44,387 nucleotides of DNA from Pigoraptor chileana (lineage: Eukaryota > Opisthokonta > Filasterea), in the NCBI GenBank assembly GCA_943704495.1, contig CALSCR010000971.1:1-44387 (forward strand), read 5' to 3'. Shown here piece after piece: positions 1-10,275 of this stretch. Below the pieces are notes generated by a model. The model was not told the DNA's origin. It made no database searches and saw only the letters and a program-made list of their open reading frames with translations. A program made the position numbers and the translations under genes. Numbering within the stretch: position 1 is the first letter of the stretch; each line of letters begins with the position of its first letter.

Positions 1-23
1 CTACACTACACTACACTACACAC

Positions 24-63
<40 letters not shown>

Positions 64-94
64 ACACACACACACCACACACGTTCTTCATCAG
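1..94. repeat. (CTACA)n / (CA)n microsatellite, probably intronic
   Basis: A short pentameric repeat grades into a CA dinucleotide tract that runs almost up to an acceptor-like CAG at 92-94. On the + strand this matches the CA-rich 3' halves seen in other introns of the window, so I read it as the end of an intron whose 5' part lies outside. Confidence 0.7.
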
Positions 95-202
95 GCGTTT
101 GCACGGCTACTCGATGGCACCAAGACACGACCCGCAATCGAACCAGACGATGTCGACATAGTTGCTTATGGCGACGACGAAATTAAGATTGCGCGGCGGT
201 GA
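95..202 (+). CDS. 3' terminal exon of an unidentified gene (partial)
   Basis: An open stretch of 35 codons and a TGA stop follows an acceptor (TTCATCAG at 87-94) preceded by a CA-rich tract. The peptide begins AFARLLDGTK and ends DDEIKIARR, with an acidic patch (EPDDVD) and a basic tail. It has no ATG of its own and must be joined to exons left of the window. I do not recognise the family. The codon phase cannot be proven because the preceding exon is missing. The gene would be convergent with the sterol reductase at 698. Confidence 0.45.
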   Translation, partial: AFARLLDGTKTRPAIEPDDVDIVAYGDDEIKIARR

Positions 203-697
203 CTCACGTGACTGCCTTTTGCGTGAGTGCGTTTTGCGTGGAGCTGCGTTGCATCGATTTTTCCCCCGTGGACAGAAACAAATGTATAAACAATAACACA
301 AAACCAAAACAAAGTGCATCCCCAAAAACCACTTTTGCGATACGTATGAGCCCCCCGGCTCTTAATGTCCCTCCATAAGAATTTCTGAAACAATTCTTAC
401 AGATTGTTGAAGTGGGGTGGCAAGAAAATCGATTCCAATCCTGATCAATCGTGTGTGTGTGTGTGTGTGGGTGGGTGTGCGTAAAGTAACTGAATCAAGT
501 CATCCCCATCGTGTAATCCACGCACGACGAGCCAACACTGCAGCTACACGGGGACCGAGGGGCTGTTTTTGTAGGATTCATGTCAGTGTCTTGGGCGCCA
601 TACCCATGGACTCCACAAAAGTGATAGAACTGAGAGGAACAGACCGAATCCTTTGTATTGCACACGCACACAAACGACCCACAACACACGTCCACGG
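203..697. other. Intergenic region between two convergent genes
   Basis: This stretch lies between two gene 3' ends. It holds a short GT tract (about 452-476) and one copy of the dispersed 45-bp repeat (571-615). Reading frames here start only at non-ATG codons, and I found no exon with credible splice sites. Confidence 0.5.
571..615 (-). repeat. Dispersed short repeat, copy A
   Basis: Read on the minus strand, this 45-bp segment aligns without gaps to 13743-13787 with about 5 differences, and to 13663-13707. It contains GTCCATGGG near one end and GACATGAATCC near the other. In the other copies the latter reads GACTTGAATCC, which resembles a tRNA B box. It may be a fragment of a SINE-like element, but no A box or tail was identified. 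Confidence 0.6.
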
Positions 698-2981
698 TCA
701 TCGCTGCACGGACTGGCCCTTGCGCCGCGACCCAAAGTCCACCGCCAGTGCGTCAAGCTGCGCGTGCAGTTTGCGCGATTCGACAATGTCGAGACCCAGG
801 GGATGCGAACCAGAGTACAGATGCCCAAGAGCATTGCAGCGGCTGAAGTACTTGTGATCAGTGCGGGGTGCAACAGCCTCCTTTTTGGAGGAAGAGGCTT
901 CGTTGACGTCCGCGGGATGGAGGCCGAGATGGACTAGTGCCTCCGCGCCGTTGAAGGGAGTCACATTGAGCGTCTGGACAAACAGTCGCATCTTTTGTTT
1001 GTTTGAGGGGTGCGTGTGGGTGTGGGATTGTGTGGGTAGGGGGTTTGAGGGATGCGAATGAGTGCGAATGCCAATATAAAATGGCGAATTTCTGTGTGAG
1101 TGCATAATACTCGACATAGCGCATCGATAGCCACGTAAATTATGTCAGACACAACATTTGGGACAAATAAATTGCCAGATATCAAACTTGCACATACAAA
1201 CGCACACAAACAGAAGTGCACACACAAAATCAGACAAGCGTACGCGTCCCTTTTTCCACACACACACGCACACACACACACACACGCGCGCGCGCGCACA
1301 TACCAGCAAAAAGAAGGGGAATAGCATAGTCCAGAACCAACGCGGAAGAAAATTATAGGTTAGTTGCGACATGACGAGGCCGGGGCACATTGTGTACACG
1401 GTGATCCCCTTTGGGTTCAGACGCTCGTTGAGGGAGAGTGTGAGGAGGTCGATCGCATGCTTGGACGAACCATACGGATTCTTCCTGCGCATTGATATCG
1501 CACAGTGAAAGTGGGAGGAAGACAACAGCGAAGGAGACATGAGCGATTGAGTGAGACGGGGCGGGATGTAGTGGGGCATCAAATGGAGCCAACTGCTTGT
1601 GCACGCATAACTCTTGATGGTCAGTGCCGCATTCACTGTCAGCGAAATGCATATACTGAGACACACACACATACATTCACGCACGCACACGTACACTCAC
1701 ACGCGCACACACATACACACATAGTCATACACACACGCACGCGCATACACACAGACACACACGCAAGCACACGCATGCACACACACACACACACAACACA
1801 CACACTACACAACACGCATCGAAAAGGGCAGACAAGCCGGCGCTCTTTCGCACTCTCTCTCCACACCCACCCTGACGAGTGTTGGATATCAGTAATGCTG
1901 AACTGTTCCTTATTCGCGGCATTTGACGACGTCCATATGACGCGCGCTTTTCCCGTGCGCTCCATGAGAGACTCAAGTTCACGGACCTGCCGTTGCGGCG
2001 GCGTTGATTTTGTGCGTTGAAAGTGCGACGTGTATTAATGATGAACAGGTGAATAAAAGGACAAAGCATGAAGTAGGAAGTAGTTATTCCATAAGTACAG
2101 TCCCAATTAAGCACACACAGACACGCATTACATGGCACACACAATAACACATACACACTACACACCAAATATCCCCACATATGCGCATACTAAGCACACA
2201 CCATACATACCACATCTCATACACATCTTCCCATAATACCCACCAGGACATAATGCCCAAACACATTCGTTGCAAATATAGAACGCAGCCCGTCCTTTCC
2301 AACCGCATCCGCCTGTTTGAGCATGCCATCGCCCGTCGACAGCACATGAAACACGTGCGACGGCGTGATTGGAAGGAAGCCACCCCAGTTGATTGAGGTG
2401 ACCGGCATGATCCCCGCATTCAAATACAAGTAGTCCAGACGCGCATATCTGTCATGTGCACACATTCATCAATAGAAAGAGAAGTTGTAAGGAAGGCAGG
2501 AGGAGAAGGTTCATTCGGTTTTGCTATTTAGTGCATCACATTTCAACGGATCAAAAAAGGCGGTCTCACCTGTTGCGGAAATCGGCAGCGGCGGACAGAA
2601 CAGACGCGGCATTGCCAACATCGATCTGCAGCACATCGACCTTTGCTGACGGGCATGCGTCAAGTATCTCCTTAACAGCCTCGGCTGCCTTCTGCACACT
2701 ACGGCATCCAATGCATATTGTGATTGGTATGCTGTGCGCAGCGTGCCACGTGGCCAGACGCTTTGCGAGGGCCAGGCCGATGCCAGTGTGGACACCCAAA
2801 AGTCAAGGAGATGAACAACAAACAAGTGGGAATGCCTCCTTTTGGGTGTCAATACAGCATGTACAATGACGGGAAGGAAAGAAAGAGCCTGCATAAAATC
2901 CTTTCTTTCTCCTCAAAACGAACATTTTCTGGGCGGATATGTATTGGCGCCAGTAATGAGTGCGACGCGGTCAGCGGGCAT
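698..2981 (-). CDS. HSD17B7: 3-keto-steroid reductase, HSD17B7/Erg27 type (SDR family)
   Basis: Predicted to reduce the 3-keto group of zymosterone-type intermediates in C4 demethylation during sterol synthesis, on the ER membrane, using NADPH. Exons (minus): 2981-2941, 2785-2570, 2448-2244, 1986-1871, 1484-1304, 991-698, giving 350 residues; the recalled human protein has about 341. The Rossmann motif TGANTGIG is at residues 10-17, NAG at 96-98, Ser174/175 in IWTSS, and the catalytic YGSSK at 197-201. The long hydrophobic segment RWFWTMLFPFFLL and the following VTPFNGAEALV match this subfamily and not generic SDRs. All phases close. Intron 1 is an AT-AC intron that splits the codon for Thr14; the other introns are GT-AG, with GTG-type donors and TG-rich 5' halves. 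The start ATG (2981) sits directly before the Rossmann strand, as in the family. Confidence 0.93.
2786..2940 (-). other. U12-type AT-AC intron in the sterol reductase gene
   Basis: On the minus strand the intron starts ATATCC at 2940-2935 (U12 AT-AC donor consensus ATATCCTTT) and ends CAC before 2785. TCCTTGAC at 2809-2802 matches the U12 branch-site core TCCTTRAC. The branch adenosine (2803) is 17 nt from the last intron base. No GT-AG alternative joins MPADRVALITGANT to GIGLALAK in frame. The intron is 155 nt, phase 2. Confidence 0.88.
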
Positions 2982-4016
2982 GATGGTGAAGGAGGATGCA
3001 CACACCACTCCCCACTGCGGGGAGGATTCCCAGCAAAGAAGATACAAAAAGCAACTCTATCACTAATGCAGTGTGTATGCTATAATAGCTAATAGCTGGA
3101 TATTCGTATCTGATTTCGTCAAACCGTCGTTGTCTATAAATGCAATGCAATCCAAAAAGATTAAGAAAGATGCATAAATCATCTTGCAACAAAAGAAGGT
3201 GAAATGTGTAAAATGAATGGCTGCGTGTGATTGGCTGCCACTTGCTCCTGATGCATCCGCCGCATCCAATCACAGGCATTACCGAGACCTCGGCTCCGCT
3301 TGCGTTGTAACACACACACACGCACACACACACACGCACAAACACACACAAACTGAAGAAAGGTTTGTTCGGTGCCTCTTTTCCAGGCAAGAAAAACTGC
3401 ACCAATGCTCCCACACGACTCGCATGTGCATGCATTTCCGTGTTGTGGAATGGACGGTAATGGGGTGTATTGCCGGCTGCGTCACTTCGAATACATAGAA
3501 TGGCCCGCAAGTAAATCCGGACACGTCATGTCACAACAACGCAACACAAAACATAAACTGCTCGATTGCAAGTGTGGAAACATTCCAACCGCGGTCTTTA
3601 TTTGTGGTCCTGCACAAACATAAGTGCCGTCATCGTAGGTTCCAACTCCAGAGAGGAAGCTAGGTTCTGTTTTTCTTTCCACTTCTACATGCACAGCCGC
3701 TTCCAGGCGGCCGATTGCCAAATTCATCGCCACAAAACACAACTGAAGCCCTGCATAAATGCAAAATGAAGGCAAAACACAGGCACGAAATAGGACAAGA
3801 AAAGATCAGACACATTGAAGTGAAATTTGCAACATAACTCCGGGAATTACATTATAAGATTAGTGTGGTTGTCGTAAGCTCCCCATAGAAAATATGTTGG
3901 TATTCAAATAAGCACTATCCACATTTCTCCAAGGCACTCAAACTGTCAGGATTTCACAAACAGGCCATGAAAACAAAGATAGGGTCGTGCAGCACACCTT
4001 AATGCTGTCCATTATT
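2982..4016. other. Upstream region of sterol reductase; possible exon at 3482-3753 (minus)
   Basis: This holds the 5' flank of the sterol reductase and a CA tract at about 3309-3350. On the minus strand a good acceptor (TTTATGCAG, 3762-3754) opens a frame of about 90 codons to 3482, but a second frame from the same acceptor is also open and an ATAAAG-like poly(A) signal lies near 3599. This could be the last exon of the gene beginning at 4556. I could not find a convincing donor, so it is not called as coding. Confidence 0.35.
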
Positions 4017-4556
4017 TTAGAACGTAAATTTCGAGTGCAGTGTGGCGCTATTTTTCGAGCCGTTTTGGATGCCAGTTTTGCCGGCTTCAACACGGGGCGC
4101 GCTCTCTTTGGCAGTGGATGCATCCATGGTCGCAAACTCGATTTTGCGGTCAGACGTGAATGTTAATGAAACGTTTTTCAAATCAGCGGCGGAAACTTCC
4201 CCGGAGTGTGTTAGCCCTTCCCACGCGCGCCTGTGTTGGGCCTGGGCGTGCGTCACTCCAGTCCCGACGACTCGGTGCTCAAACGATGCAAGAAAAGACT
4301 TGTGAAGCAGACCCACAGACACAAAATCAAAGGTATCTTCGTGCGTTTGCAGCCTGCGGAGGCTCTGTTTCTTGGACAGCAAGCGAGCCCGTTGTAGGGC
4401 ACTTAGTTGCACTTTGTGCGCCGAGTCATTCTGTAATGATTGCGAGGTCACGAACAACCGTGCGGTGCACGAAACAGCCACTGATGACCGCACTGAAACG
4501 GCATGGAGATGCCGCCCAACGAGCACCATCGAAGCGAGGTGCGACCGCCGCCACAT
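4017..4556 (-). CDS. Hypothetical protein, 179 residues, possible mitochondrial presequence
   Basis: A single open frame from an ATG at 4556 to TAA at 4017. The first ~40 residues (MWRRSHLASMVLVGRHLHAV and following) are rich in Arg, Ser, Ala and Val with no acids until about residue 44, which is typical of a mitochondrial targeting peptide. The rest is mixed polar sequence with no motif I recognise. An overlapping frame on the same strand ends at a possible donor (AAG|GTGTGC near 3998), so the true 3' end may be spliced. A long antisense frame (4160-4630) also exists. Existence as a gene is likely but not certain; function unknown. Confidence 0.42.
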   Translation of the reverse strand: MWRRSHLASMVLVGRHLHAVSVRSSVAVSCTARLFVTSQSLQNDSAHKVQLSALQRARLLSKKQSLRRLQTHEDTFDFVSVGLLHKSFLASFEHRVVGTGVTHAQAQHRRAWEGLTHSGEVSAADLKNVSLTFTSDRKIEFATMDASTAKESAPRVEAGKTGIQNGSKNSATLHSKFTF

Positions 4557-5765
4557 TTCTTTCCTTATTATATGCTTTTTTTAAAAACTTACTTTCTCAG
4601 CTCAGTTTGATTCCAGTTTATAACCGTTGATCAGCACACTAGACACTTGCATCCGGGGTGGTGGCCGCGACACATATCCCCGACTGAGTACTCCTTTCCC
4701 AATTTGGCACACTGCTGTAATTCGATGCAACTCCTCTGAAACACATTCACAATGACCAACACAGAGTCGGTTAACAATGGATTGCAAGACATCAAGACAG
4801 GCCATCCTGCAAGTTGCGCATGGCACTCAATCAACGGAGACAATCTAACGGATGACACAGGCGACGCAGGCTGTTCAATGCTGTGCTGTTTTTCCACGAA
4901 TGTGTTATTGGTACAGAGACCTCGCAATGGGCGTCCATACATAGACGCACATACGCGACAGATATAGAGAGGAGAGCCATTCCAAGGCACAAAGAAGCTC
5001 AAAGTGCAATGGAGATTATTTTCGTTGCAAAAAGCGAGAGAAGTTAAAGCCAGGCGACAAACGGTAAACGCAACCCAAAACAAAACAAAACCAAAGAGAT
5101 CCAACAACATAGAGCGGATAGCACGGGGCGAATTGCAAGCATATGCCAAAACGAGCGCGATGCGACAATATAAAAGAAAGCGACGACGGGTAAAGAGAAA
5201 GAGAGGAAGAAGAAGAAGTAAAAACACAATGAGAAAGCACACGACACGGCAGCGAAAAACTTGAGAGAAACAAGCGGCAGGCAAATAGCAAACGGGATGT
5301 GCGCGCACTCGCACAAACGCACATCCATCGCCACCGCACGCACCTCACCACTCAAATGGCCATACATACACAGTTTGAACGCAGTGTCCACGCACGCACG
5401 CACGCACCACACACAACCCGTGCGTGCAAAGTGTGTGCAGTGCGAGCAGCAGCGCATGGCAACACCAACACGCATAAAGTGCAGCAATAAAAACAAAACA
5501 CGCCGCAGGATACAAACGACAGACTCCAAGGACGGCATCCTAAGCAGTCCGGGGCATCGCCATCCAACGGCACATCATGCATTGCGAGCACAAACGCCTT
5601 ACAAACGGCAAAAAATGAGACCCAAAAAGACCATAAGAGGGAATGAGACAACGCGAGGCGAGACGAGGGATTTCTTCTTTTTGTATGCGCGCGCGGCGTC
5701 CGCATGAGCACGCACGACCATTCCGCCAGCCCATTACGCCTATAGTGATTGCGACACCAGACGCC
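4557..5765. other. Gene-poor stretch; purine-rich tract
   Basis: No gene can be supported. The + strand is strongly purine-rich at about 5020-5265, which removes stop codons from the complementary frames and creates a 227-codon minus frame (4631-5314) lacking an ATG. CA-rich sequence occurs around 5380-5420. The right end would carry the CDC42 3' UTR. Confidence 0.5.
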
Positions 5766-7275
<1,510 letters not shown>

Positions 7276-7695
7276 GTTGTTTGTGGATTTGGGTGCTTCT
7301 ATACACCTGAATAAAACAGATAGACATGGCCAAGTGCATCTCATCGATTAGAGTTTGAAAGTAGCATGCTCGGCACATGCTACCATTTTGCAACGATACC
7401 GCAGCCGCGCATATTTCAAAATGTATCGAATCAATCCAACAATTTCGGCGTCGCGTTCTACCACCATCGTCTTTGTCCTCACCTGCTGTCCTATTTGCTT
7501 TGCACTGTCTGTCGTTGAGCGTGTATCCCAACCACCTATATATGCCTCGACTACCACAAACGCTAACAGAAGACTCAAATATGTTGTGATGAGGAACGGG
7601 GATTTAGCTTATATGTTGTTCTGTTGATATTTTTGGCCACGGCAATGACGCTATGACAGAAGCAGGCAGTAAAGAGTGTGTGTGTGTTGCATTGT

Positions 7696-7753
<58 letters not shown>

Positions 7754-8234
7754 GTCGGTTTTGGGTTTTGGTCTCGCCTCTTGTCGTGAAGAGAGAAAAA
7801 GCGCCCACGCCTCATTCCCCCAAATTACTCCCTCGAAATTAACGGCCCATCCACGCCCAAAATAATTCATAAAGCGATACACATGCATACTATCCTCCGG
7901 CGTCAAATAAAGCAATGTTCGTATCTGAAATTACGACTTGGGCCATTATTTCCTGTCACTCACAACAACGATATATATGAACGGCGCTGACAATGAATCT
8001 TGTACCGGAATATATTTATTAGAGACCCCCTCATAGAGTGCCCATACAAACCAATTAGGCCCAATACTGCCCCATACTGTCCCATACTGATGCGTCCAGT
8101 CCATACAGTCCCATAGAACCACCGTCCCGCCGTGCGATTGGTGGGTATTTTGGGAGATGTGATGGTTTTGCCTACACACACGTGATCAGCGAATGTGCCG
8201 ACTGACGAAGTCGAGTGTGGCTTTATTCGGTGAT
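7276..8234. other. CDC42 upstream region with long GT repeat
   Basis: Holds the CDC42 promoter and 5' UTR side, a (GT)n tract at about 7697-7752, and at 8040-8110 a short imperfect repeat built on CCCATACTG. A CACGTG is at 8179-8184, just upstream of the small gene at 8235. No further exon is supported. Confidence 0.5.
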
Positions 8235-8686
8235 ATGACGCCGCAACGGGCCGTGTTGCAAGAAGCACTCGCAAAATATTCCAGGCTAATTTTGTTCAGA
8301 GTTTCTGGAAGTGTGATCGGTTCGTGGTGCGATTTTCAAAAGGGTGAGTAGAGTGGGTAGAGAACGGGGGAAAGGCGACATTGCTTCTCAATTCGGTTTA
8401 TTGTCATTCTTCCGATACCATTTGGTCACATTCAAACTATCACACTCGGATACTTCCGCTTTTGCTCGTCAACAGCAGTTGAGAGCAAAAGTAGGCAAGG
8501 AAAATCCGCACATAACGAAAGCATGGCCAACCACAACATTAAGCACAGCCGTATATACACGAAAATAAGAACGCGCGGGGGGTTAGAATTGCAGGCCAGC
8601 TGGGGGCGCAAGATGCACTATCCCGCCATCCAGTTGGCGTAGAAGACGAGCGCCGCACGATCAATCGACTACACGCTTCCTTATAG
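8235..8686 (+). CDS. Small two-exon gene, about 66 residues, unknown function
   Basis: Exon 1 (8235-8343) starts with ATG and encodes MTPQRAVLQEALAKYSR followed by a hydrophobic LILFRVSGSVIG stretch. It ends in phase 1 at a GTGAGT donor. Exon 2 (8595-8686) follows GAATTGCAG and keeps the frame for 30 more codons (GAQDALSRHPVG, then DERRTINRLHASL) to TAG. The frame stays open for 16 codons after this TAG and stops again at 8735-8737, directly against the FAM72 stop on the other strand, so the true end may be 8737 or use a further splice (TTCCTTATAG at 8677-8686). I do not recognise the family. A CACGTG site lies about 50 bp upstream. Confidence 0.42.
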
Positions 8687-8737
8687 AGATCACGTGAAGT
8701 GTTGGATCGATTTGGCGCACTGAAAGTGCATCCATAG

Positions 8738-9265
8738 CTACCGGCAGCACTCGTCCTTCGCCATTGTATCGTCGGCGACGACGAGCCCGACAGAATCGTC
8801 GTTAGCACACGGAACCTGTGACCAGAACATAACCGTGCCCGTCCGCGGATCAAACCTTTCCGATGCCCGTACAGCGTCAGAGTGGAACATCCAAAAATGG
8901 CCGTTGTTGCAACCAGCGAGGCACATCATGCACGGCTTCGTCACGTGATATCCCATTGTGTTGCCGCACGTCAGGCAGCAGAAGTTGCGGATCTTGCAGA
9001 GACAGTTCTTGGTCATGAAGTCATCACCGACGAGGTCAACGCGGCGCACGGGCGGCATGTCCGTCGAAAACAACTCCACGGAGACGTCGGCGAGAAGAAT
9101 CGCGCGCATTCCACGGAGACACAACTGCGATTCGCAAAAGCCGCACTGTAATTGCAGAACAGGTTTTGACTGGAAGAGAGCGCGCGCAGACGCAGCTGTC
9201 TCGTCTCGATTATTGAATTGGAGGCGCCTCCGTATCCGTGGTTGTGCGCTGTCAAACGACTCCAT
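8738..9265 (-). CDS. FAM72: FAM72 family protein
   Basis: Single-exon gene of 175 residues. In mammals FAM72A binds and promotes loss of the uracil-DNA glycosylase UNG2; the ancestral role is not established. Family hallmarks are present: CGFCESQLCLRGMRAILLAD, LFSTDMPP, a KNCLCKIRNFCCLTCGN cysteine block, GYHVTKPCMMC and CNNGHFWMFHS. These Cys pairs probably bind zinc. The start was set at the ATG at 9265, 33 bp inside the longest open frame, because the frame beyond it opens only with GTG. The ~45 residues before the conserved core are an Arg/Ala-rich extension absent from the shorter animal proteins. Intronless, unlike most neighbours, and convergent with the small gene at 8235. Confidence 0.92.
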   Translation of the reverse strand: MESFDSAQPRIRRRLQFNNRDETAASARALFQSKPVLQLQCGFCESQLCLRGMRAILLADVSVELFSTDMPPVRRVDLVGDDFMTKNCLCKIRNFCCLTCGNTMGYHVTKPCMMCLAGCNNGHFWMFHSDAVRASERFDPRTGTVMFWSQVPCANDDSVGLVVADDTMAKDECCR

Positions 9266-9795
9266 TTTTGCTTTGCGTCTGTTCCTTGTGTTGTTCACAA
9301 ACCGACAAACGAATGGCGAGTCGCGGAAAACGCACGTGAGCGGATACGGCGCGAGTCCTTATGCAAGATAGTGACTTCCGCAATAACCCGCCCGGACGAA
9401 TGTGTCTTCGAGTGATTCGATTGCTTTACCGTTTCGTCAACACTCCCCTCGCACAAAAGCAAAAGGAGCGCGAACAGGTCCAGAAACTCCGCACCGTGTG
9501 TGCGTGGCAGGAAGTATGGATCCTCCACTGCACAATTATGGAACGAGTCGCTGAAAATCCAGTGACCACTACGCTTCGCATGTGAGCTCGGCGGTGTAAG
9601 GACGGCCCGGATATGTAAACAAATGTGTCGACAGTTTCAAAATTCAGCTATGAACAATGCTTTGCTTTGCTCCGTTGGTGAACGAAAGCCTGTGCGAAAA
9701 ATGCAGATCACTTTGTCGTACAGGATACATTACAAATGTTATGATTCTTTCGAGGATTGTGTGTTGTGTGTGTGTGTGCGTGTGTGTGTGTGTGT

Positions 9796-9844
<49 letters not shown>

Positions 9845-10275
9845 TGCGACGATGCCATGGCGTAAAGTCATCGCTTTTTTGATGCCTCGTAAAATTTTAG
9901 AAAGCTGTTCACTCGTAATAATTTGACTCCAATAGTAATTTCATACATACCAAGCCGACCAAAATAAAATATCGGAACCTGCCGAAATAATTCTGTCTAC
10001 CAGCGCCAGTTTAATTGGAGGTCGGTTGGGATTTCACGCGATTTCGGAGGATAAACTCCAATTCGATTTGCCATGTATGCTATTAATAGCCCGTCACCAT
10101 GGATATGGCACGCACAGTCACGTGGTAATCAACTGTTTGTCACGTGATTATCGTCAAATTGCGATTTATCGTCACGTGTGCTACGCAGGACGAGACTGCT
10201 GACCGGTCTTCTTTTTGAATTTACAGTACTCATCACCATTTGTATTTCTATTATGTTTTTCTGCTGCACGTCAAG
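9266..10275. other. Divergent promoter region FAM72 / CZIB with GT repeat
   Basis: Contains a CACGTG at 9333-9338 near FAM72, a GT tract at about 9766-9842 and three TCACGTG sites before CZIB. A 74-codon + frame at 9361-9585 and an overlapping minus frame at 9295-9528 have no family match or splice support and are not called. Confidence 0.5.
10118..10178. promoter_or_regulatory. Cluster of three TCACGTG boxes upstream of CZIB
   Basis: CACGTG hexamers at 10119-10124, 10141-10146 and 10173-10178, each preceded by T, lie within 60 bp and about 100-160 bp upstream of the CZIB ATG. This is the palindromic E-box bound by bHLH-type factors in many eukaryotes. The factor in this organism is unknown. 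Confidence 0.55.

Noticed and set aside
1-106. Telomere-like or CRISPR-like array from the repeats at the left edge
   Set aside because: Simple CTACA/CA microsatellite without spacers, in a eukaryotic intron context.
417-857. 146-codon + strand frame near the left end
   Set aside because: Starts at GTG, runs antisense across the sterol reductase last exon, and has no family resemblance.
4631-5314. 227-codon minus frame ending in a Cys-rich GHHPGCKCLVC that looks like a lipidation motif
   Set aside because: It opens only with GTG, and its upper half lies in pyrimidine-rich sequence that lacks stops by composition. No upstream exon or family match was found. The Cys-rich end is intriguing but unsupported.
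5261-5707. 148-codon + frame
   Set aside because: Low-complexity Thr/His/Arg sequence over CA-rich DNA, with no splice signals or homology.
7575-7915. Frames encoding (HT)n or (CV)n peptides at several GT/CA tracts
   Set aside because: They are translations of dinucleotide microsatellites.
9361-9585. 74-codon + frame upstream of CZIB
   Set aside because: It overlaps a comparably open minus frame, has no family match and lies in a likely divergent promoter region.
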